Source: Hemerocallis citrina (lineage: Eukaryota; Streptophyta; Magnoliopsida; Asparagales; Asphodelaceae). From it: 64,000 nt of DNA. The stretch spans positions 254,489,228 to 254,553,227 of the forward strand of contig CM030358.1 of the NCBI GenBank assembly GCA_017893485.1, written 5' to 3'. Positions 24,301-36,300 of the stretch are shown in pieces. Numbering within the stretch: position 1 is the stretch's first letter; every line of letters starts with the position of its first letter. Made by a program: the position numbers and the translations under genes. The notes below the pieces were generated by a model. The model had not been told where the DNA came from and made no database searches. It saw nothing but the letters and a program-made list of their open reading frames with translations.

Positions 24301-27300
24301 CAAAGCTTCCTGATTTGATAGGAGATTTTCTAACTCAATGATTGAGGACTGATTTGTCCACCCTTGTACCGAAGAAATAAATGGCACGAACTCTTTTCTT
24401 AAACCACGGATAAGATAACGACGCAAGCGTGCATCGCTAATGGGCTCCTCTGAATCTAGTTCTGAAACTTCAGAACACAAAGTTGTAACTTTCAAAAAAT
24501 ACTCTGGAATTGAAAGATTACTTTGAACCATTCCAGCAAGTTCATTCTCTAGAAACTGCAGCCTCATCGTATTCTTTTGAGTGAATAATCTTTCAAGTGT
24601 CTCCCACACTTGCTTTGGTGAATTCAGATCACGAACATGCAAGGATGTACTTCTTGCTAATCGAAGTCCTCAAAGCAAATAAGGCATTTCCACACTTAAT
24701 CCTCCACTTCCGTCGGAGATCGCCATTTTGCGGAGTATCCGCGGGAATTACCGTTTCAGCACCAAAGATAAGCTCCCACAAATCTTGCTCTTGTAAATAA
24801 GCTTCCATACAAAGCCTCCAATAACTGTAGTTGTCACCAACCAACTTCTCAACGGCAGCTTGAGAAAAACTACTTCCACCATTCATCTTAAAAAAAATTG
24901 GAAAAATGCTCCAAACAGCACAACAACTTCGCACAACAACTTCACTGAGTAATAACAACAAACACCTTGTGAGCAACTCAGTTTCACTAAGTAACAACGA
25001 ACACCCTGTTATCAACCAAGCTCTGATACCATGTAACAAATAAATAGAACCAGGAAACATATAACAGAGTATAGAATCTAAGATGAAGAACAAAGATTAA
25101 GAAGCCAAGGTTTATTGCTCATTGAATTACTGAAAGTGAAGTACATAAAACAAATAGACTGACTATTTATACTAGCTAGTGGCTTAAAAAGCTCCTGAAG
25201 AAACTCAACTATTGTGACTCATTGTAACAAACTGAAGACTGAATCAACCAAAGACTAGATCAAACAAAGATTAAATCAATAAAAACGAGTCCTAAAAAAA
25301 GCTCTTGACTTCATCAACTTAACTGACTAGTTCAGCCACCGTAGGATGCACTAAATTGCAACACTGCAAAGTTTTGTTTCAAAGAGTAATTACTGTGTCA
25401 ATTATACCTGCATAATTTAGTGGTTATATGGTTTTGTTAAATTGTCGAACATGGTGATGGCATTTCTATTGCTGCTGTATACTTGTACATTCTCTTCTTC
25501 AAGCAATGCATTTCAGCATCAGTATTCATTTGAGTTTTCATTTATGAATGCGGAATCTGTGCATTCCTATTCTCTTTTCATGGATAGTATTTCACATAAA
25601 CTACACATAAGATATACTGTATTTTGAGATGAGATGACAAAGAAGCATCTTTCTTCAAGCTGTGCCTTGATGTTGCATTGGAAAAGCAATATGGAATTCA
25701 ACATTGATTTTCATACATTTGATGATTATTTACATCATTTTTAGTTTCTATACATCTTCACTCTGATGACATCTTTTCACAGTACCATTGATCGATACAC
25801 AGGAAAAAAATTGAAATACCTTTTTCTTAATATCTAAATGTTTGCAGGCAATGGTGGCCCGTGGAGACCTTGGAGCTGAGCTACCAATTGAAGAAGTTCC
25901 TTTATTGCAGGTGAATGGCTCATTCGACATACATACACTGTTTGCAAATCAGTAGAGTAAATATTGATCACTGCATAATTGAAATTAATCAGTTATCTCT
26001 TCGTCTTAAATATGCATCCGTCAAATATATACCTAAAGTTTTTTCTCTTCTTTATAAGTTACTTTGCTTGAACTATTCGTTGTTAATCCTTTTTAGTTTA
26101 GTTTGGCAAAAATGAGTACTTGAGTGTTGGAGAGCTATTATAATTCAAGGAAATTTCGTAGGTGTCAATAATTCAATGGAATAGCTAAGCATAAATGCTT
26201 TTAGGAAAATGTAAGCATTTACATACATTTCTTTGGTAACATAATGCATCCTTACTCCAAGTTGTATGCACTAATTTCTGTCTCAAAATAATTTCTCAAA
26301 GGTGTCTTATCTCAATTATTGATATTAGTTATACAAGTCCTGCTGCATTAGTCATTCATGTAGATGTTAACATCTGCATTTGATCCAAACTAGTAATTTA
26401 CATGTGTGATGCATGTTTATGGTGTAATTTTCTTCGTATCGATCATTTAGAGTTTGCTTTGGAGTTAGTTTTTACTACGAAAGTGAATAACATGTACCTA
26501 TATCATATTCACTTACTATTGCAGTGTAAACCCCCAAACTTCCAAAGAAAGAAAAAAACTGAATGAGGGTATTGTCTTTTGCTTGATTGCTTGGAATTCT
26601 TCCGTTTAGAATCAAATCACTTATATGACCTACCTTGCATTGATTTATGTTTGAGTGGTTCTAGCTAATGTTAAATTGCACCTTTTGTTTTTCGTTGTAA
26701 AGGATGACATCATCAAGAGATGCCGTAGTATGCAAAAACCTGTTATTGTGGCAACAAACATGTTGGAGAGCATGATAGATCATCCAACTCCTACAAGAGC
26801 TGAAGCCTCTGACATCTCAGTTGCTGTGCGAGAAGGGGCTGATGGCATCATGTTATCGGGTGAAACTGCTAATGGCAAGTATGTATTTTACTGATTCCTA
26901 GTAGCTAATAGCACACCTTTGGCTGATGGGAAGTATGGAAATTTTGGTGTTTGATAGGAAAACCTTTCCTTACGAATATTCATCGCGAAACTTTGTTCTG
27001 TTGATATTTAACACATACAACAACAACAAAGACTTTATCCGAAATTTTTGAGTCGGCTGCATGAATTTTCTTCTTCACTAACTCTATTGTGGGCCACCTA
27101 GTCAAATTAACAATTTTCAAATCTCTATTAGTAGCTTCAGCCCAAGTTCGTTTAGGTCTACCCCTTAACCTTTTTAGTTTTTACCCCCAAACTTCTATCT
27201 TATCCATTTTCCTAATTGTTGAATGTAAGACGTGAAATAATAAATAAAACTAAATTAAAATTATAAAATTTCCCCTTCAGTAGTAAACAATTGTAATCCT

Positions 27301-30300
27301 AGATCATTGAACCTATTTATCATAAAGGAGCACAACAACGTGAGATATAAAAAACATTATATATACACATAATGGAGATCTGTGTTGAGCAATGTGCTCA
27401 CATTGACAAGTTTACAAATTTGGGTCGTCGGTAGTTAATAACAAATTAGAGCTTCATTTTAAATTGATATCTGCCTGTCCAGATTCGAGTGTTTGCAAAA
27501 TTCATATGAGCACATTGTTATATATATACTGGGGCGTCTTCAAGGTAGCATCATTGTCCTAAAAAAGGGTAAAAACCTCGTTTAAACGGTAAATTTTGAG
27601 CCTACCACTCCGATTGTGGGAAAAACAATGGTTGAAAACCGGTTCCTCCTTTTTTGATTAAAAACGGGTAAAATGGGTAAAAATGGGTTAATTGGGCACT
27701 AATGAGGTCTAAGCGGGTTTTTTAAAAACATTTTGGGGCTTGGATCTTGAATTTTTATCAAATAATTCTATTAAAATCATATCATTACCTCTATAACGAA
27801 CCCAACCAATTACACTTTGCCAGTTTTCTTTATTTTTACAATGAACTTATGAACTATCAAATTTATTTTTATTTGCACATATGAAATGTCATGTAATGAA
27901 TGATTTAATATTTGACATTTTCCATAAAATTTCCCCTTTTTCTGGATTTTTATATCTTTTTCCCTAATGTTTCCTATTTATAAAATATTTTTATATTAAA
28001 AAGAGAAAAAATGTTTTTCCCCAAAAAAAAACCCAACGACCAACTGTTTTGATCCCGTTTCCATTTTTGTAACCTTAGGGAACACTGACCTCACAAGGCC
28101 TTGGGAGCACTCGACCATTGGGTAATAAGTTGTGATCAACAACTCTATTTAATTATCATACGAGGGAAGAGCAGCATGGTTAAAACACCCACCTTCCTCA
28201 ACTTTCCCCTTTCTCCTTTTTCGTGTTATCAGAACCCCTCATCTAGAGGTGGCAACAACAGGTTGAATTCGGGTCGGATCTTACAAGATCTACTTGTGGA
28301 TCAACTAAGATTTTGAACAATTCACTTGGTGATCCAGGCCGACCATTTTTTCAGATATGGATTCGGGTTTCTGATTATTCAATTTTAATTTTTTTTTTCA
28401 CAATATTATGAAATCCTTGACAAAATATTTACATTCTGTATAAAACTAATTTATAAAAAGTTTCTCAATCCAAATTCTAAATAATCTTTTCTCAATAGTA
28501 AAACACCAATTTCACATATTTAATAAAAGGAAAATAGGAATTATCAATGGGTGTATACTATTAATGTTTGTTTTGCCTACTCATAGAATCCAAAAGGAAA
28601 ATTTTGAATTTGACATTCCATTACACCTTCCACAAGCAAAAAATGAAATTGCAAATTAAGATTAGCTTTTTCTTCACCTTTGGGGTTTTCTTTTTCGTCC
28701 TCGTCATGTTTCAACAAAGGTTTGAGGTATTGGGGCGATACATATTTTGGGTCGTATTGTGGGAAATCTATTTTGGGTCAGGTTTGAGGTACCGGACCTG
28801 TTTCGCTGCGCAGCCGTACGATACTGAGGTAGTAGAATCGGTTTCGAGAAGTATCAGACGAAACATGCCAGTTTTGTTTGGTTTCACAAAAGTTTTGCCC
28901 GAAACAAACTGATACCCAATGGAAACCAAAAAAATTGAACAACTGCAACCCAGTGGAAACCAAAAAAATTGAAGAAGAAGAAGAACAAAATTGAACAACT
29001 GAAACCCAATGGAAACCAAAAAAATTGAAGAAGAAGAAGAAGAAGAATGATGATTAAATCATAGATAAGATCGAGGGTGGTACTACCCTGCTATAAGCCT
29101 CAATTGGGTCCAGGAGAGGAAGAAGGAAGATATGTTTTCATTGATGTTGAGAGATGGGAGCAATAACTTTTTTGGCATAAAGGAATTGAAGGAGCCGCTA
29201 GTTCTCAGTTTAGGGTTTGGGAGAAAAGGGAGAAGGCTAGGGGTTTGGGGTTGGGTCTGTTTGGCTTAAAGTGGTTCAATTGGGTTAAAGTTTATGTTTG
29301 GTTTTACATGGGCTTGGGTCTAATTGAGCTTTACTATTTCTCATTGTCATTTTTTTCTTTTAGCGAATGAAAGAGACCTTATTAGCACCCCAAAAAAATG
29401 TAAGAGACCTGAATTGTGTTACGTGTATATATACTTTTTAAATTAATAGTAACTGAAACCCTGAATGAAACCTAACGAAACTACCGATATCTGTTGGAAA
29501 TTGATTCCATCATATTGTACTCAATTCGAACCTTGATAAATGTGAATTAAAGGAACTGTTTCGCAAACAGTGTATATCACTGTACACAAAGCACAGAAAG
29601 AAGATATGTTATCTTCAATTCCGACCTTGAGTATGGTGAAGGAAGAATAAATACAGACTGAGGCTTGTCGAAGCAATGTCCTTAAAGACGTTAATTTCTG
29701 CCTCTGCAACGGTGTACACAGGTTTTTATGACAGTCGTCTCCCAAGATACAACAGTCAGAACTCCATTAACTTACACTAGAATAATGGAGGCTCGGGCGA
29801 GATCAGATATGATGACAGCGTTTGTGATATGCTATGTTGATACAGGAGATAGGAAACTTATGAATGGGACAAGGATTTGATCAGAATCCTGTCCTATTTA
29901 TAGGCCTAATCCCGTGGCAGTTATTGCAAGTGTTCAGACAAAACTGTCACGACAGTTGCAACTGCCCGTATCAGATCAGAACTGACGGCAGTTGCTGCAA
30001 CAGTAGTTGCAACAGTTGTTGCAACTGTTCAGACAAAAACTATTGCAACTGCCCGTATCCAGCTCAAAACATAGCTGAATTTCTGCAAAAAAAAATAAGT
30101 TTACTGAAAGCCAAAGCCAAAGCCAAGGCCAAGGCCAAGGCCAAGGCCAAGGCCCAGGCCCGAGCCCGAGCCCGTGCCCGTGTCTGGGTCCGGGTCGGGT
30201 CGGGTCCGGTCCGGCCCGGCCCGGCCGGGCCGGGCGTGCGCGCGCGTGTGTTCCACACCGACGCCCAAGTTGAGTGTGTTCTCCCTCCGGAGAAAATATT

Positions 30301-33300
30301 CGTACCCCTAAGGGCACAACCCTTTGACTCAGTTTTTAACTTATAACTTCATTTGCTTTTTGCTCCTTACCGATATGGGACTAAGTTTAGATGTCACATA
30401 TCAAGCAAAAGTTCAATTCTTCATTTCAACAAGCTAACTTTGGAGGCGAATATTTTATTCATTTGAAATCGGTTTTGGACATATGAGTACATCATTTTGT
30501 ACGTCTTGATGAGTACAATATGATGGAATCGATTTCCAACAATCCCCCACATGAATGAAAATTTTCGTCTCTCACCTTACAACAGGTGCATATCACAGTG
30601 TGCAATTTGAAACAGTGTCGCATCGTGGATAGGTAGATATTTCACTTTGAACCTTCCCTAGTTAAAGTTTATCGGACATACTTGGCTAATCGGTGAAATA
30701 TTTCATCTTGAACCGTCAGCCGTTAGTGTATACCCAAGCAATAAACTCTACACAACATTGTGTTCTTCACATCCAATCTCTCGGTTGTGTTCATTTTGGT
30801 CCTGAACAAATCTCAGTTCTGCGAGTGTTTTTAGAGAACTTCAGCCTTTCAAAATTCTCATAGAGCCGACCCAGCTCACACTCACATAGGTGACCGCATC
30901 CATAAAGAGTACCCTACAATACTCCACTTGTGATTTCCAAGATATGGACGTCATTAAAAGCATAGCTTATCCTTTTAATACTTCTGTAGGCATGCATTTA
31001 TTTCGCACCGTAGGAATGAGATGGACCTGAGTCCAAATGCATTACTGTTTGAGTTACTCATAACTGGTTGTCCTATTGAACCTAGTCCGTGGGATCTCCA
31101 GTCGTCAGGTTAGGTTTCCGTATAAGGTAACTCGTATTGTTTTAGGCTTTTAACCCCATTCCCCTCGATGCACAGTTAATTTTCTCTCTGCATAAACCCT
31201 TAGTAAATGGATCCGCTAAGTTATCCTGTGACCTCACAAAGTCAATGGAAATAATTCCATTGGAGAGTAACTGTCGAACAGTATTATGGCGTCTACGAAT
31301 ATGTCGTGATTTGCCATTATATACAGAATTGTGCGCTCTACTTAGCGCTGCTTGATTATCGCAATGGATACAAATGGCCGTCATTGGTTTAGGCCAAAAA
31401 GGAATATCTTCTAAAAAGTGCCGAAGCCATTCTGCTTCTTCACCTGCTTTATCTAAAGCAATGAACTCGGATTCCATTGTGGATCGTGCAATACACGTTT
31501 GTTTGGAAGATTTCCATGACACAGCAGCTCCTGCTAGGGTAAAGATATAACCACTTGTGGATTTTGATTCTTCCGAATCAGATATCCAATTTGCATCACT
31601 GTATCCTTCAAGAACGGCAGGATATCTACCATAATGCAGTGAAAAGTTTGTAGTATTCTTTAAATACCCAAGTACTCTTAGTAATGATGTCCAGTGACCT
31701 TTTCCTGGGTTACTGGTGTATCTGCTTAGTTTACTCACTGCATAAGCAATGTCTGGTCTCGTGCAGTTCATGATATACATTAAACTGCCTATTACACGAG
31801 AATACTCCAGTTGCATTATACTTTCACCGGTATTTTTGTGCAAAACTATAGATGGTGAATAAGGGTTCGATACTCCTTTAATTCCATGTTCCTTGAATCT
31901 GTCAAGCACTTTTTCCACATAATGTGATTGAGATAATTCAATGCCACTAGGTGTTCTTATTATTTTGATACCCAAAATAACATCTGCCACACCTAAGTCT
32001 TTCATGTCAAAGTGGTTGATTAGCATTTTCTTTACAGTCTTGATGACTTCCAGGTTAGGACCAAAGATTAGCATATCATCCACATATAGGCAAACAATCA
32101 CACAAGATTGTCCCATTTGTTTGTAATAAACACATTTATCACATTCATTAATTCGAAAACCATTTTTCATCATGACATTGTCGAACTTTTCATGCCATTG
32201 TTTCGGAGCTTGTTTAAGTCCATATAGGGATTTAACAAGTCTACATACTTTATGTTCAGCTCCCTTTGAGACAAACCCTTCTGGTTGCTCCATGTAGATC
32301 TCTTCTTCGAGATCCCCATTTGAAAATGCCGTTTTGACATCCATTTGATGAATTTCAAGATTATAGATAGAAGCTATTGCTATCAGCATTCTTATAGAGG
32401 TTATCCGTGTAACCGGTGAATAAGTATCAAAGAAGTCTAAGCCCTCCTTCTGGCAATACCCTTTAGCTACTAATCTAGCTTTGTATTTGTCAATAGAACC
32501 ATCTGGTTTCATCTTCCGTTTGAAGATCCATTTACATTCAATTGGTTTATGACCCGGTGGAAGGTCAACCAATTTCCAGGTGTGATTACTTAGAATTGAT
32601 TCAATCTCACTATTAATAGCTTCTTTCCAATAGGGAGACTCTGAGGATGAGACTGCCTCTTTATAAGTCTGAGGTTCAGCCTCTAACATGTATGTTAGAT
32701 AATCTGGACCGAAAGACTTAGAGGTTTTAGGTCTTACACTTCTTCTTGGTTTAGATTCACCATTGTCACGATGAGTTTCATCCTGTTTCTCAGTTAACAC
32801 TTCACTTGTTCTTTTGAGATCAGGGTTTCCATTATTCCTTTTGTGTGGAAACACATCTTCAAAAAATATGGCATCTCTTGACTCAATGATAGTGTTTACA
32901 CTGATGTCACGTACTTCAGACTTGAACACTAAGAATCTGTATGCACTACTATTTTCGGCATGGCCTAGAAAATAGCAATCTACCGTTTTTGGTCCAAGTT
33001 TGGTTCTCTTAGGAAGAGGAACCGAGACCTTAGCCAAACACCCCCACACTTTGAGGTATTTGTAATTAGGCATATGTCCTTTCCATAATTCATATGGAAT
33101 GGAATCAACTTTCTTATGTGGAACTCTATTTAATATGTGATTTGACATATGTAAAGCTTCCCCCCACAAGTTGGTAGGTAGTCCAGAAGTTATAAGCAAG
33201 ACATTAATCATATCTTTTAACGTTCTGTTCTTTCTTTCAGCAATTCCATTTTACTGAGGTGAGTATGGGGCAGTTGTTTGGTGGATAATTCCATACTCTT

Positions 33301-36300
33301 CACACAGTTGTGCAAATGGAGACTCATATTCTCCACCTCGATCAGACCTAAATATTTTGATCTTTTTGTTAAGCTGATTCTTTACTTCAGCCTTGTATTT
33401 TGTGAATGCTGCAATTGCTTCGTCTTTACTATTTAGTAAATAGACATAGCAATATCGGGTGCAATCATCGATAAATGTGATAAAATACTTTTTCCCACCT
33501 CTCGTGGGTAAGGATTTAAAATCACATAGATCAGTATGGATTAAGCATAACGGCTCAGTACTTCTGTCTACTGTGTTGAATGGTTTCTTGACCATTTTTC
33601 CTTCCACACAAATCTCACACTTGTGAGTTTTGTCAAATTTAAAGTTTGGAATCAAACCTAAATTTGCAAGTTTTTTCATCTTTCGAAAATTTATGTGCCC
33701 TAATCTATCATGCCATAAAATTGTTTCAGACTCAAGCAAATAAGAAACTGAAATTTTATTAATCATAGATTTAGAGTACATTGGGTTATTGCCAATTACG
33801 GCTACATTTGCTTTGAATAATCCATCACACAGATATCCCCTCCCAACATAAACCCCAGCCTTGGTCAGCACAAACTTGTCTGACTCAATTACAATCTTGA
33901 AGCCTTTCTTGGAGAGCACGGATCCAGAGATAAGGTTCTTGCGGATGTCTGGCACATGAAGCACGTCGTTCAGCGTGACGTTCTTTCCAGACGTGAACTT
34001 CAGGATGACTTGTCCACAGCCTTCGACCATCGACACAGCAGAGTTGCCCATATATAGTTTTTCTTCGTGGTCCAGTTTCTGATAAGTCGAGAACAGTGAC
34101 TTATCAAAACATGTGCCGAGTAGCACCTGTGTCCACCCACCATTGCCCGGGATGTTGGACAAGGTTACATTCAGAAACAACAGCAGACAAGTTCAGGTCA
34201 TCGATGCTTGCAATCATGTTCTCAGTGACATTTGCTTCTGAAGTGCCGCCAGATTTCTTGAAGCGGCAGTCTCTGGCAGAGTGACCAGGCTTCCCACAAA
34301 TCCAACAATTTCCATTGAACTTCTTGTTGGGCTTCTTGTCTTTGAATCCTTGATCTGAAGCTTTCCTCTTTTGGGAATGTTTCTTGTTGTTGGAGTTGCC
34401 CTTCCGCTTGTTGGAACTTTCCACAACATGTACTTTAGCCTCCTCGCTTTTGAACCTTATTGTACCTCGGTTGTCTGCTTCAATCTTCGACCTGACAACA
34501 AGATCTTCTAAGGATATTTCCTTCTTTTTGTGCTTGAGGTAATACCTGAAGTCTTTCCATGATGGTGGCAACTTTTCAATGATTGCTTCCACTAGAAAGG
34601 ATTCGCCAACCTTATGGCCTTCGGCTTCCATCTCGTGAATAATGATTTGAAGCTCCTGCATCTGGACAGTGACGGACTTAGAGTCCACCATTTTGTAGTC
34701 CATAAATTTATCCACGATAAATTTCTTTAAGCTGACATTCTCAGTCTTGTATTTGTAGGCCAGAGCGGTCCACAAAGTTTTTGCAGTAGTGATTGGACAA
34801 TATATCTTGTACAGAACTTCATCCAAACAGTTAAGGATGTAGTTCCGGCAAAGAAAGTCCGAATGCCTCCACGCATCCACTGCTGCAAATGTCTCCTTGT
34901 GAGTTTCAGGAGTCTGCCCCTCAGCGGGCTTAGGTTCTTCCTCCTCGAGGAACCTATCCAACCCGAGGGTTGTAAGATAGAAGAACATTTTGCTCTGCCA
35001 AGTCTTGAAGTCAGCCCCTTTGAAATTCTCGGGCTTGTTGTGCAAACTATTAACCATTTTCGGGGGTTCTGGTTTGGTAGTCATATTCTTGTCTACAGAA
35101 AAAAGAAAAAGAATAAATTTAACGTCTTAAGTTGTTACAACTTATGTAGACAAAATTAATTTTTAATGTAAAATTAAAAACAACAAATTAAATTTCTACT
35201 CAAATTTAATTGTACTTATACTGTTATGAAAACAGTATAATTCACTATCAGCAAAGAACAAAAGGAAGATACTGAATCTTCAATTCGAACCTTGATAAAT
35301 GTGAATTAAAGGAACTGTTTCGCAAACAGTGTATATCACTGTACACAAAGCACAGAAAGAAGATATGTTATCTTCAATTCCGACCTTGAGTATGGTGAAG
35401 GAAGAATAAATACAGACTGAGGCTTGTCGAAGCAATGTCCTTAAAGACGTTAATTTCTGCCTCTGCAACGGTGTACACAGATTTTTATGACAGTCGTCTC
35501 CCAAGATACAACAGTCAGAACTCCATTAACTTACACTAGAATAATGGAGGCTCGGGCGAGATCAGATATGATGACAGCGTTTGTGATATGCTATGTTGAT
35601 ACAGGAGATAGGAAACTTATGAATGGGACAAGGATTTGATCAGAATCCTGTCCTATTTATAGGCCTAATCCCGTGGCAGTTATTGCAAGTGTTCAGACAA
35701 AACTGTCACGACAGTTGCAACTGCCCGTATCAGATCAGAATTGACGGCAGTTGCTGCAACAGTAGTTGCAATAGTTGTTGCAACTGTTCAGACAAAAACT
35801 GTTGCAACTGCCCGTATCCAGCTCAAAACAGAGCTGAATTTCTGCAAAAAAAAAAGTTTAGCCAAAGCCAAAGCCAAGGCCCAGGCCCGAGCCCGTGCCC
35901 GTGTCCGGGTCCGGGTCCGGGTCCGGTCCGGCCCGGCCGGGCCGGGCGGGGCGGGCAGGCGCGTTCGTGTGTTCCACACCGACGCCCAAGTTGAGTGTGT
36001 TCTCCCTCCGGAGAAAATATTCGTACCCCTAAGGGCACAACCCTTTGGCTCAGTTTTTAACTTATAACTTCATTTGCTTTTTGCTCCTTACCGATATGGG
36101 ACTAAGTTTAGATGTCACATATCAAGCAAAAGTTCAATTCTTCATTTCAACAAGCTGACTTTGGAGGTGAATATTTCATTCATTTGAAATCGGTTTTGGA
36201 CATATGAGTACATCATTTTGTACGTCTTGATGAGTACAATATGATGGAATCGATTTCCAACAATCTACACGTATCATTTTTGAAATCTCCGAAACCGAAA

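Larger units (their letters stand above)
20799..25363 (-). mobile_element. Copia-1: complete but decayed Copia LTR element in intron 6
   Basis: LTRs 20799-21131 and 25032-25363 begin TGTAACA and end GCAACA on the + strand. By hand I count about 9 substitutions and two small indels between them, roughly 97% identity. Beside the right LTR the - strand reads ATGGTATCAGAGCTTGG, the initiator-Met tRNA primer site. Beside the left LTR it reads CTAAAGGGGAG, the polypurine tract. The gag-to-RNase H order places it on the - strand, antisense to the kinase gene. I found no matching 5 bp target duplication. Confidence 0.92.
29492..36262 (-). mobile_element. Copia-2: young, nearly intact Copia element in intron 8
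   Basis: The left LTR (29492-30541) and right LTR (about 35280-36262) are nearly identical outside a GC-rich repeat. Gag and pol read on the - strand (35084 down to 31142), antisense to the kinase gene. The polypurine tract (- strand CATGTGGGGGAT) adjoins the left LTR. The right LTR, which is the 5' LTR, lacks the terminal 29 bp or so that its partner has, and no tRNA-type primer site follows. A small deletion may therefore have removed the primer site. I could not fix a target duplication. Confidence 0.92.

Noticed and set aside
20799..25363. Perfect target duplication for Copia-1
   Set aside because: The five bases outside the left end (TTACC) and right end (CTGCA) do not match, so no duplication is claimed.
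29864..30346. Open frames with poly(Lys-Ala), poly(Arg-Ala) and Pro/Gly-rich tails (also at 35623-36067)
   Set aside because: They come from the GC-rich repeat within Copia-2 LTRs; both strands are open and the two LTR copies differ in length there.
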